Below the pieces are notes generated by a model, which worked only from the letters and a program-made list of their open reading frames with translations, searched no databases and was not told the DNA's origin. A stretch of DNA of 64,000 nucleotides, taken from Treponema bryantii. GTDB taxonomy: Bacteria > Spirochaetota > Spirochaetia > Treponematales > Treponemataceae. The translations under genes were made by a program, and so were the position numbers. Every line of letters begins with the position of its first letter. Within the stretch, counting starts at the first letter, position 1. Shown here in pieces: positions 18,070 through 24,917 of this stretch. The DNA is taken from the NCBI RefSeq assembly GCF_036492245.1, contig NZ_AP025286.1, forward strand, positions 2,914,001 through 2,978,000. The letters are read 5' to 3'.

Positions 18070-20058
18070 ATGACAGCCAAAACTACCGGTGGAAACCCCG
18101 CAACAATCCGCGAGGTTCTACACGAAACAGCTCTGAAAGCTCCTCAATCTAGTGGTGTTTACCTGTGGCGAAACGCAGAAAACACCGTAATTTATGTGGG
18201 AAAAGCAAAGATCCTTAAGAGCCGCCTGTCTTCCTATTTTTCAGGACAACAGAGCGTAAAAACAAGGCTTTTAATCTCCCACGCCAACTCTATTGAATAC
18301 ATCACAACAGCAAATGAGTATGAAGCTCTGCTGCTGGAAAACAACCTTATTAAAAAATACAATCCCCGTTACAACATTTGTCTGAAGGACGGAAAATCGT
18401 ACCCGGTTCTCAGGATTACCAACGAGGATTATCCTAAGATTTTTAAGACCCGCCGCATTCTCCAGGATGGCTCAACCTATTTTGGACCATTTCCTGATGT
18501 AACGGCTCTCGAAACTTTTCTTGAAACTATCTTCAAGCTGTATCCGATTCGTCATTGCAGAACTCTCCGTAAGCGGGATACCCCTTGTTTATACTATCAC
18601 ATGAAGCAATGTCGCGCTCCCTGTTGTGGTAAAATTTCTAAAGAGTCCTACAATTTATACATCGGTGAAATTAAAAGACTACTTGAGGGAAAAGGTGAAG
18701 AAACCGTTGCAGCACTGAATGCCGAAATGAAGGCTGCAGCCGCCGCTTTGGACTTTGAAAAGGCTGCCCGTTTACGCGATGGCATTAAAGCACTCATGGT
18801 TCTTCAGAATCAGAATATAGTAGAAAGCTTTGAAGCGGATGATCGTGATTATATTGCTTACCACAGTGAAGGCGAACTTGTAAGCTTTACTGTCCTTAAG
18901 ATTCGCCAGGGTAAACTGCTCGGTCGTGAAAACTACCGCGCCGAATCTCTCAACGATGATGATGACTTAATTGCCGAGTTTATGGCAGTTTTCTATGATG
19001 ATGCTGTAAATATTCCACCGCAGATTTATATTCCTGCCACCGAAGAGTTTGATCACATTGCCCGCTGGCTTCATGAAGAAAAAAAAGCTACTTCGCAGGT
19101 TATTATGGTATCTTCTCATGATCTTCCACGTGATGTTGCTGCACTTCAGATGGCAAAACAAAATGCAAAAGAAGATATTGTCCGACGTCTTCGCGACAGA
19201 GGCGATATTCCTGCAATGGAAGAACTCAAACTTAAACTTGGACTGGATACTCTTCCAATCCGTATTGAAGGTTTTGATATTGCGCATATCGGCGGAAAGT
19301 GGCCGGTTGCTTCACTGATAAGCTTTTACAATGGAAATCCAGATAAAAAGAATTACCGCTATTTCCGTCTTAAGACTACAGACGGTTTAATAGATGACTT
19401 TGCTTCCATGAAAGAGGCTGTTTCACGCCGTTACACAAGACTTTTAAACGAACAGACAGATTTGCCTGATTTGATTCTTATAGACGGTGGTATCGGTCAG
19501 GTAAATGCTGTTGAAGAAATTTTAAATTCCCTTGGACTGGATATTCCGGTTGCAGGTCTTGCTAAGCGTGATGAAGAAATTTATCTTCCGGGAAACAGTA
19601 CGCCAATCTGTCTTCCAAAACGGAGTGATGCTCTCCGACTTCTCCAGCGCGTACGAGACGAGACTCACCGCTTTGCCACAAGCCGTAACCAGAGACTCAG
19701 AACAAAAGAAAATACTCAGTCCATTTTCCTGGAACTTCCGGGTGTTGGCGAAAAGCGTGCATTGCAGTTACAGCGCCAGTTTATGACATTGGAGGCCCTT
19801 GCCGCTGCCGAAGAAAGTGCTATTGCTCAGTGTCTGCACGTAAAGGCTGCTGAAGCTGCCGACATTCTCCTTAAGGCCCGTGACCTCAACGCCCAGCGCA
19901 AAGAGAAAAAAGATTTACAGAGATTATCGCTCGGCGCCGCCGGCACTACAAAAGAAAAAGCAGCAGAGGCAAGCTATATTGCTGATCTTGCAAGCCAGGC
20001 TCTGGCCGCCGCCGAGACCCCGCCCGACTACGGTTCCTTAGCGGAGTCAAAGGATTAA
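18070..20058 (+). CDS. uvrC: Excinuclease ABC subunit C
   Basis: Makes both incisions in nucleotide excision repair with UvrA/UvrB. The GIY-YIG nuclease is at ~25-110 (SSGVYLWRNAENTVIYVGKAKILKSRL in parts, metal-site glutamate in LLENNLIKKYNPRYN). A cysteine cluster (HCRTLRKRDTPCLYYHMKQC region) follows, then the UVR motif (AALDFEKAARLRDGI), the RNase H-like C-terminal nuclease (IEGFDIAHIGG, LILIDGGIGQVNA) and tandem helix-hairpin-helix (ELPGVGEKRALQL). 662 aa, slightly long: the last ~40 residues are Ala/Lys-rich and the final codons (SLAESKD) are encoded by the dispersed repeat at 20032. No Shine-Dalgarno. The stop shares TTAA with the convergent gene. Confidence 0.97.
   Translation: MTAKTTGGNPATIREVLHETALKAPQSSGVYLWRNAENTVIYVGKAKILKSRLSSYFSGQQSVKTRLLISHANSIEYITTANEYEALLLENNLIKKYNPRYNICLKDGKSYPVLRITNEDYPKIFKTRRILQDGSTYFGPFPDVTALETFLETIFKLYPIRHCRTLRKRDTPCLYYHMKQCRAPCCGKISKESYNLYIGEIKRLLEGKGEETVAALNAEMKAAAAALDFEKAARLRDGIKALMVLQNQNIVESFEADDRDYIAYHSEGELVSFTVLKIRQGKLLGRENYRAESLNDDDDLIAEFMAVFYDDAVNIPPQIYIPATEEFDHIARWLHEEKKATSQVIMVSSHDLPRDVAALQMAKQNAKEDIVRRLRDRGDIPAMEELKLKLGLDTLPIRIEGFDIAHIGGKWPVASLISFYNGNPDKKNYRYFRLKTTDGLIDDFASMKEAVSRRYTRLLNEQTDLPDLILIDGGIGQVNAVEEILNSLGLDIPVAGLAKRDEEIYLPGNSTPICLPKRSDALRLLQRVRDETHRFATSRNQRLRTKENTQSIFLELPGVGEKRALQLQRQFMTLEALAAAEESAIAQCLHVKAAEAADILLKARDLNAQRKEKKDLQRLSLGAAGTTKEKAAEASYIADLASQALAAAETPPDYGSLAESKD
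20032..20054. repeat. Short dispersed repeat, copy 2, inside the uvrC 3' end
   Basis: The core CCTTAGCGGAGTCAAAGG matches 7256-7278 at 19 of 23 positions. The flanks TTCCTTA (20034-20040) and TAAGGAA (20056-20062) pair, so a hairpin spans both convergent stop codons. Confidence 0.6.
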
Positions 20059-20939
20059 GGAATATCCTCAACAACCTGTTTAGGCGGCTGCTCAAGTAAT
20101 TCCGGATTTTTAAGATATTTGTGTAATTCGTGCAGGGCTTCTGAATAATACTGTCCGTCACAAATTCTATCATCAGTTGTAATTACATAATCCAGGAAAT
20201 GCTTTTTGGTAATTGTTCCATCACGTTTAATTACATTCTCATGCCGATTAGTTGCGAATGTAATTATCATTGGAACATTTCCAAAATTGTACAGATGATG
20301 GAATACAGAAGGTATTCCCAGAGATCCCATAGAAGACATTACCAGTGAACCATGGAAAGGACTCATATCCAGAAGTGACTGAGGAATATGTCCATTATAA
20401 TCAAGATGATAAAGAAACTTCATCATTAAACGCAAAATCCAGCGTGGAAGCTTAAAAATCAAACGAAGGAATTTATCCATGTCGCTTGCATCTTCAGGAT
20501 CTGTCTGCTGCTGATATTCGGTTATTTTATCATGCATCTGTTTATAAACATCATTGATTGTATCTTCCGGCTTAAAGAAGAACTTTATCATGGTCTCAGG
20601 AGCATTCATTGTAAGAGCTTTCTTTACTGCCATGCTCACTTCAATATTGTTTCTTGCATAAACACGATAACCATTAACAAAGCGGTTTATACCTGGTTTC
20701 TGACTTACAGTTCGTACATATGCAGCAGCAAAAACATACATTACATTAAAACCGTCAAAACCTTCCTGACGTTTCTTATGAATATAGGATTCTATTGCAT
20801 CCAGTTCCACACCATCAGAAATATAATTATTTGCATCGTTGCGGGTTTCCATTACATACAAGGCAAATATGGACATCGGCTCCATTGATCGAATCAATCT
20901 ACCGTCTTTTCTGTCTCCGCGACGTCGTTTATATGGCAC
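20055..20939 (-). CDS. 2-oxoacid dehydrogenase E2-like acyltransferase-fold protein without catalytic histidine
   Basis: 294 aa of the CAT/E2 catalytic fold, with no lipoyl or subunit-binding domain. It opens with RRGDRKDGRLIRSMEPM, has VMSSMGSLGIPSVFHHL and FGNVPMIITFA strands typical of E2 cores, and ends TTDDRICDGQYYSEALHELH. Where E2 and CAT have HxxxDG, this has DRICDG, so the general-base histidine is replaced by aspartate. I recall similar proteins in Lachnospiraceae with DERIADG, so this is probably a family trait and not a local loss. The start is GTG with AGGAGGAG 6 nt upstream; ATG codons lie only further in. Third gene of the lacI-MBL-E2-like operon. Reaction unknown. Confidence 0.78.
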   Translation of the reverse strand: MPYKRRRGDRKDGRLIRSMEPMSIFALYVMETRNDANNYISDGVELDAIESYIHKKRQEGFDGFNVMYVFAAAYVRTVSQKPGINRFVNGYRVYARNNIEVSMAVKKALTMNAPETMIKFFFKPEDTINDVYKQMHDKITEYQQQTDPEDASDMDKFLRLIFKLPRWILRLMMKFLYHLDYNGHIPQSLLDMSPFHGSLVMSSMGSLGIPSVFHHLYNFGNVPMIITFATNRHENVIKRDGTITKKHFLDYVITTDDRICDGQYYSEALHELHKYLKNPELLEQPPKQVVEDIP

Positions 20940-20951
20940 TGGCTTCTCCTC

Positions 20952-21587
20952 CTAGCTGAGAAAACTGTTGTATTTTATAAGTTCAACATATTTAAATGGG
21001 GCACCATGACCAAAATAAAATTCAGTATCATCGGAAAAGGTAAGCGCCTTTATTTTTTTAAGACTATTATAAATATCATTTTCATTACCGGTTGGCAAGT
21101 CGGTACGGCCTATGTTTGTTTCAATTAAGGTGTCACCGGTAAACACAACCTTTTCGTTTTCAAAATAAAACATACAGCTTCCTGCTGTATGTCCTGGAGT
21201 ATGAATCACATCAATATCAAAACCAAAAAGATTTATTTTACCTTCAGAAAGGGTTTTAAAATTCACCTTCGGTTGATAGAAAGTGCCAGCCAGAATTGAA
21301 CCATTCTTTCTTGAATTAGTAATTACCTCAATTTCATCATTAAAGCAGTAATATTCAACTCCAGGATTTTTTTCTGCAAAAGCATTTATCCCCATTATGT
21401 GATCAAAATGTCCATGAGTCTGCAGGACAAATTTTACAGGAGGAATTGTCTTTAAGTAATTTTCAAATTCAGAATCATAATAACCGAGGTCTACAATAAA
21501 ACTGCACTCCCCGGCTGAGCAGACATAAACATTACAGGAAAAGGCTCTCTGATTCACAAAGGTTCTGATTTTCAAATTCTGTGCCAA
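20952..21587 (-). CDS. MBL-fold metallohydrolase (glyoxalase II/YcbL-like)
   Basis: Cytosolic dizinc hydrolase of 211 aa. Ligands seen: THGHFDH (H58, H60, D62, H63), the TPGHTAGS histidine, FTGDTLIETNIGRTD with the bridging aspartate, and FYFGHGAP with the last histidine. The compact length and GRTDLPTGN loop match the YcbL-type thioesterases related to glyoxalase II; the substrate may be a glutathione-like or other thioester. The start is TTG with GGAG 8 nt upstream. It lies 22 bp after lacI and 12 bp before the E2-like gene, so all three are one operon. Confidence 0.88.
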   Translation of the reverse strand: MAQNLKIRTFVNQRAFSCNVYVCSAGECSFIVDLGYYDSEFENYLKTIPPVKFVLQTHGHFDHIMGINAFAEKNPGVEYYCFNDEIEVITNSRKNGSILAGTFYQPKVNFKTLSEGKINLFGFDIDVIHTPGHTAGSCMFYFENEKVVFTGDTLIETNIGRTDLPTGNENDIYNSLKKIKALTFSDDTEFYFGHGAPFKYVELIKYNSFLS

Positions 21588-21609
21588 ATTAAATTACTCC
21601 ATCAATCAA

Positions 21610-22626
21610 TTAAAATAATCTGAAACCTCTGATTGTTTTTACAGAATTACGTTCTATAAGCTCAGGACGGCAGCGAATAATTGACGGAACTGTTTTTCCA
21701 TCAATCTGATCCAGCATCATCTGTGCAGAAATCTCTGCAATTTCATTTGCACTCTGTCTGAATGTTGTAAGGCCGGCGTATTCTGCAGCAAAATCATCAT
21801 CAAAACCAATTACTGAAATATCTTCCGGAATTTTTATATTATGATCTTTTGCATAATCACACACACCAAAAGCAAGCTGATCATTAGTGACAAAAACGGC
21901 TGTGATATCTTTTCGGCGTTTTATGAGACGGCCGAATGCTTCGTAGGCACTTTCTTTATCCCAGGTTGCGCTTAATTCATATAGTTCTTCATCATAAAGA
22001 TTATAGGTTTTAAGAGCTGATTTAAAACCCTCATAACGCTCAGTTGGAGCTGCAGAAATTCCATCCACTGGTGCTGAAATATATGCAATTTTTTTGTGTC
22101 CATGATTTATAAAATACTCTGCAGCGGCGTATCCACCCTGTTCGTTTGCAGTAATAACCGTACAAATATCCTTAAAAATGGTGTTTGTAGAAACTCTTGG
22201 AAGATTTGTTCTTATAAAATCATCAAAATCTGAAGCATTGTTTGTAGCAGGGTTTATTATAATTACACCGTCAATACAACGGAAATTTGCATGTGAAAAA
22301 TATGTCATATTAAAATGACGCGAAAGGAAAATAATATCATAACCGGCAGCTTCTATTTTTTCTCGGAACCGGTTCAAAACAGGAGAAAACAAAGGATGTG
22401 AAAAGCCTTTATTCATTCCTGTATCATCATAAACTACGCCTATAAGATAGGATTTTTTGGTTGTAAGGGTTCGGGCAGAAATATTCGGCTCATAACCAAG
22501 TTCTTTAGCCTTATTTATAATTCTCTGTCTGGTCTCCTCACTTAGAGAGCCGAGCCCGTTTAAGGCCTTTGAAACAGTAGGTGCTGAATATCCAGTAGCT
22601 TCAGCAATGTCGTATATAGTGACCAT
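21610..22626 (-). CDS. LacI-family transcriptional regulator
   Basis: 338 aa. The N-terminal HTH and hinge are intact: VTIYDIAEATGYSAPTVSKALNG, then SEETRQRIINKAKELGYEPN. The effector-binding domain follows, with VFVTNDQLAFGV, ISVIGFDDDFAAEY and LTTFRQSANEI. The 20-bp palindrome at 22745-22764 just upstream is the expected kind of operator (central CG, AACCGGTT core) and overlaps its own promoter start, so autorepression is likely, with possible control of the divergent membrane-protein gene. GAGGG is 5 nt before the ATG. A terminator stands between promoter and gene. The inducer is unknown, probably a sugar. Confidence 0.93.
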   Translation of the reverse strand: MVTIYDIAEATGYSAPTVSKALNGLGSLSEETRQRIINKAKELGYEPNISARTLTTKKSYLIGVVYDDTGMNKGFSHPLFSPVLNRFREKIEAAGYDIIFLSRHFNMTYFSHANFRCIDGVIIINPATNNASDFDDFIRTNLPRVSTNTIFKDICTVITANEQGGYAAAEYFINHGHKKIAYISAPVDGISAAPTERYEGFKSALKTYNLYDEELYELSATWDKESAYEAFGRLIKRRKDITAVFVTNDQLAFGVCDYAKDHNIKIPEDISVIGFDDDFAAEYAGLTTFRQSANEIAEISAQMMLDQIDGKTVPSIIRCRPELIERNSVKTIRGFRLF

Positions 22627-22636
22627 AAATCCCTCA

Positions 22637-22762
22637 AAAAAAAAAACGCCGACCTAAAGGAATACGGCTTTCCCAGGTCGGCAAAAAAATCTCAATCTGC
22701 AGGACAACATACAGGAGGAACCCGCAAATATGAAAAAATAGTTTTTAGGCAACCGGTTGCCT
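22637..22762 (-). ncRNA. LacI-controlled leader RNA or small RNA ending in an intrinsic terminator
   Basis: The promoter at 22769-22797 would start RNA near 22762; the intrinsic terminator at 22648-22682 with its T-tract ends it near 22637, only 11 nt before the lacI start codon. The ~126-nt product starts with the operator palindrome as a hairpin and carries CCTCC in an open region, which could pair with ribosome-binding sites. It also contains an 18-codon frame (MLSCRLRFF...) that stops inside the terminator but has no Shine-Dalgarno. Either an attenuated lacI leader or an independent RNA. Confidence 0.45.
22648..22682 (-). terminator. Intrinsic terminator upstream of lacI
   Basis: Stem GCCGACCT / AGGTCGGC (22648-22655, 22675-22682), a 19-nt loop with an inner GGAA/TTCC pair, then at least ten T on the minus strand. 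On the plus strand it is followed by AAAAAAA, so it acts for minus-strand transcription. Confidence 0.8.
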
Positions 22763-22764
22763 AA
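22745..22764. promoter_or_regulatory. LacI-family operator
   Basis: A 20-bp perfect palindrome, TTAGGCAACCGGTTGCCTAA, with the central CG typical of LacI-family operators, covering the predicted start of the lacI transcript. Confidence 0.85.
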
Positions 22765-22768
22765 ATCT

Positions 22769-22797
22769 AGTATAAACCACATATTGCACCTCGTCAA
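22769..22797 (-). promoter_or_regulatory. Promoter reading toward lacI
   Basis: On the minus strand TTGACG (22797-22792), exactly 17 bp, and TATACT (22774-22769): five of six matches in each hexamer. The start would fall near 22762 inside the operator. Confidence 0.8.
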
Positions 22798-22958
22798 CTT
22801 TTCTGATATTTTATTCGAAGATTTTACGTTTGAGATGACTGGATAGTCAGAGTCCATAGAGTCCTGCTTTACCGGTGACGCCACGGCGCGCCGCGTATCA
22901 CATCTACCAAGTAATTTACTGAACATCATTATTTTTTTCTCAAGAGGTTATAACCGCT
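22798..22958. other. Intergenic region before the PfoR-like gene
   Basis: No gene is seen. There is a GC-rich self-complementary patch (CGGCGCGCCG near 22885) and a near-palindrome AGAGGTTATAACCGCT directly before the ATG at 22959, which could be an operator or hold a -10 (TTATAA). AGAGG about 12 nt upstream is the only ribosome-site candidate. No clear promoter was found. Confidence 0.35.
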
Positions 22959-24023
22959 ATGAATCGTTATGCAAAGCGTTATCTTATTGACGCTATGTCA
23001 GGTATGGCTCAGGGACTTTTTGCATCCCTGTTGATTGGAACAATTATTAAGACTTTAGGTCAGCAGCTTCTTCGCCTGAACCAGAATGCTGTTTTCCAGT
23101 TCCTCGTAAACGCTGGAAACTTCGCAACAGACGCACATGTTGTTGGTGCCGCTATGGCAATCGGTATTGGTTTTGCAATGGGAGTTCCAGCTCTCGTTCT
23201 ATTCTCTCTCGCAGCAGTTGGAAGTGCCGCTAACGTAACTGGTGGTGCTGGTGGCCCACTCGCAGTTCTCTTTATTGCAATCATAGCTGCAGAAATGGGC
23301 TGTCTCGTAAGCAAAAAGACAAAGGTGGACATCATCGTAACTCCAGCTGTTACAATTCTTATTGGTGCACTTTTGACAGTTTTGACTGCTAAGTACATTG
23401 GTGCTGCAGCAAGTTCAGTTGGTAAGTTCCTCGTTTGGACTACAAAACTTCATCCGTTCTGGATGGGTATTCTTGTATCAGCTGTAGTTGGTATTGCTTT
23501 GACTCTGCCAATCTCTTCTGCTGCTATTTGTGCTGCTTTCGGTCTCACAGGTCTTGCTGGTGGTGCTGCTGTTGCAGGCTGCTGTGCTCAGATGGTTGGT
23601 TTTGCAGTTTTGAGCTTCCGCGAAAACCGCTGGGGTGGAATTTTGAGTCAGGGTCTTGGAACTTCTATGCTCCAGATGCCTAATATCATCAAAAATCCAA
23701 AAACATGGATTCCACCAATCCTCACTTCTATGATTACAGGTCCAATCGCTACATGTCTCTTTAAGATGGAAATGAACGGTGCTGCCGTAAGTTCTGGAAT
23801 GGGTACCTGTGGTCTCGTAGGCCAGATTGGTGTAATTACAGGCTGGTTCGAACCAAGTGAAGTTGCTGTTGGACATGGTGCAGTTGCAATTCAGCCAGGT
23901 TTCGTTGACTGGCTCGGTCTTGTACTTATCTGCTTTGTTCTTCCTGCAGTTTTGTGCTGGGCATTCGGACTTCTTTTCCGCAAAATCGGCTGGATTAAAG
24001 AAGGCGATCTCGCTTTGAACTAA
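22959..24023 (+). CDS. PTS EIIC-like membrane protein (PTS_EIIC_2 / PfoR family)
   Basis: A 354-aa polytopic membrane protein with about ten Gly/Ala-rich hydrophobic segments. It begins RYLIDAMSGMAQGLFASLLIGTI, the usual opening of the PTS_EIIC_2/PfoR family, and has GMGTCGLVGQIGV near the end. The family is named from PfoR of Clostridium, described as a regulator, but its architecture is that of a sugar-permease domain. No EIIA, EIIB or HPr gene is nearby. Position opposite a LacI regulator with an operator between them suggests it moves or senses the sugar that the regulator recognises. Transport substrate unknown. Confidence 0.8.
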   Translation: MNRYAKRYLIDAMSGMAQGLFASLLIGTIIKTLGQQLLRLNQNAVFQFLVNAGNFATDAHVVGAAMAIGIGFAMGVPALVLFSLAAVGSAANVTGGAGGPLAVLFIAIIAAEMGCLVSKKTKVDIIVTPAVTILIGALLTVLTAKYIGAAASSVGKFLVWTTKLHPFWMGILVSAVVGIALTLPISSAAICAAFGLTGLAGGAAVAGCCAQMVGFAVLSFRENRWGGILSQGLGTSMLQMPNIIKNPKTWIPPILTSMITGPIATCLFKMEMNGAAVSSGMGTCGLVGQIGVITGWFEPSEVAVGHGAVAIQPGFVDWLGLVLICFVLPAVLCWAFGLLFRKIGWIKEGDLALN

Positions 24024-24073
24024 CTTTTAATAAATATCTTTACAGACTGCCTGTTAAGCGTAACAATATAAGC

Positions 24074-24859
24074 ATGAAAAAGATTGCAATTATTACTGGT
24101 GCTTCAGGCGGGCTTGGTAAAGAATTTGTTTCCCGCCTTATTTCTGAGGTTGATGAGCTTTGGGCTATTGGACGCAATGTTTCTAAACTCGAAGCTCTGA
24201 AAAATGAAAACGGTTCACAGGGTGAAAAAATCATTCCGCTCCAGATGGACCTTTCTGACATAAAATCCTTTGATATTCTATCTTCAAAACTGCATTCAGA
24301 AAACGAAACAGATGGTATTGAAATCAGCTGGCTTATAAATAATGCCGGTGCCGGACGTTTTGGTCCTTCAAAAGATTTCTCAACTGAAGAACTGAATATC
24401 AGCATCACCTGCCACTGTACTGCCATTGCTTCAATCTGTAATATCTGTATTCCTTATATGAAGGCAGGCAATCATCTTGTAAATATTGCATCACAATCAG
24501 CATTTTCCCCATTACCATATATCAACCTTTATGCTGCAACTAAAGCTTTTGTTTACAGTTATACCCGAGCACTCGGTGAAGAACTTAAAGACTCAGGAAT
24601 TATTGTAACTGCAGTCTGCCCAGGCTGGATAAAAACCGGTCTTATTGTCGAAAGCTTAAACGGCAAAAAAGTGCACTTTCCGCTTCTCACAACTGCCGAC
24701 AAGGTAGCCGCAAAAGCACTCAAAGATGCAAGACGGGGAAAGCCTGTTTCAATCTACAAGCTTTCTGTACGCTACATTGCATGGCTTCAGAAACATCTGA
24801 ATAATTCTATCTCTGTTCGAGTATGGGCAAAACTGGTTGAAAAATACGTGAAGAAATAG
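24074..24859 (+). CDS. Short-chain dehydrogenase/reductase
   Basis: A 261-aa NAD(P)-dependent oxidoreductase with a Rossmann fold: TGASGGLGKEF (TGxxxGxG, residues 8-18), INNAGAGRFG, catalytic serine in NIASQSA, and the YAATKAF tyrosine/lysine pair, then CPGWIKTG. The tail is basic. The sequence is closest in style to the YqjQ/DltE subgroup of classical SDRs. Substrate unknown. No Shine-Dalgarno is visible before the ATG. It is followed by the XPB gene after 58 bp with its own -10. Confidence 0.85.
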   Translation: MKKIAIITGASGGLGKEFVSRLISEVDELWAIGRNVSKLEALKNENGSQGEKIIPLQMDLSDIKSFDILSSKLHSENETDGIEISWLINNAGAGRFGPSKDFSTEELNISITCHCTAIASICNICIPYMKAGNHLVNIASQSAFSPLPYINLYAATKAFVYSYTRALGEELKDSGIIVTAVCPGWIKTGLIVESLNGKKVHFPLLTTADKVAAKALKDARRGKPVSIYKLSVRYIAWLQKHLNNSISVRVWAKLVEKYVKK

Positions 24860-24897
24860 TTATTTTTTTCATTCTTATTCTATAAAAAAACGATTTC

Positions 24898-24906
24898 TGA
24901 TATAAT
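24898..24906 (+). promoter_or_regulatory. Extended -10 before the XPB helicase gene
   Basis: TGATATAAT, a perfect extended -10, ends 11 nt before the ATG at 24918. The leader would be about 5 nt and holds no Shine-Dalgarno. Confidence 0.55.
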
Positions 24907-24917
24907 TCTCGTTTGCG

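Noticed and set aside
22654-22929. 91-codon minus-strand frame upstream of lacI
   Set aside because: It runs through the promoter, operator and terminator; composition is not protein-like and no ribosome site exists.
22959-24023. Complete PTS sugar system
   Set aside because: Only the EIIC-like membrane component is present; no EIIA, EIIB, HPr or EI gene is in the window.
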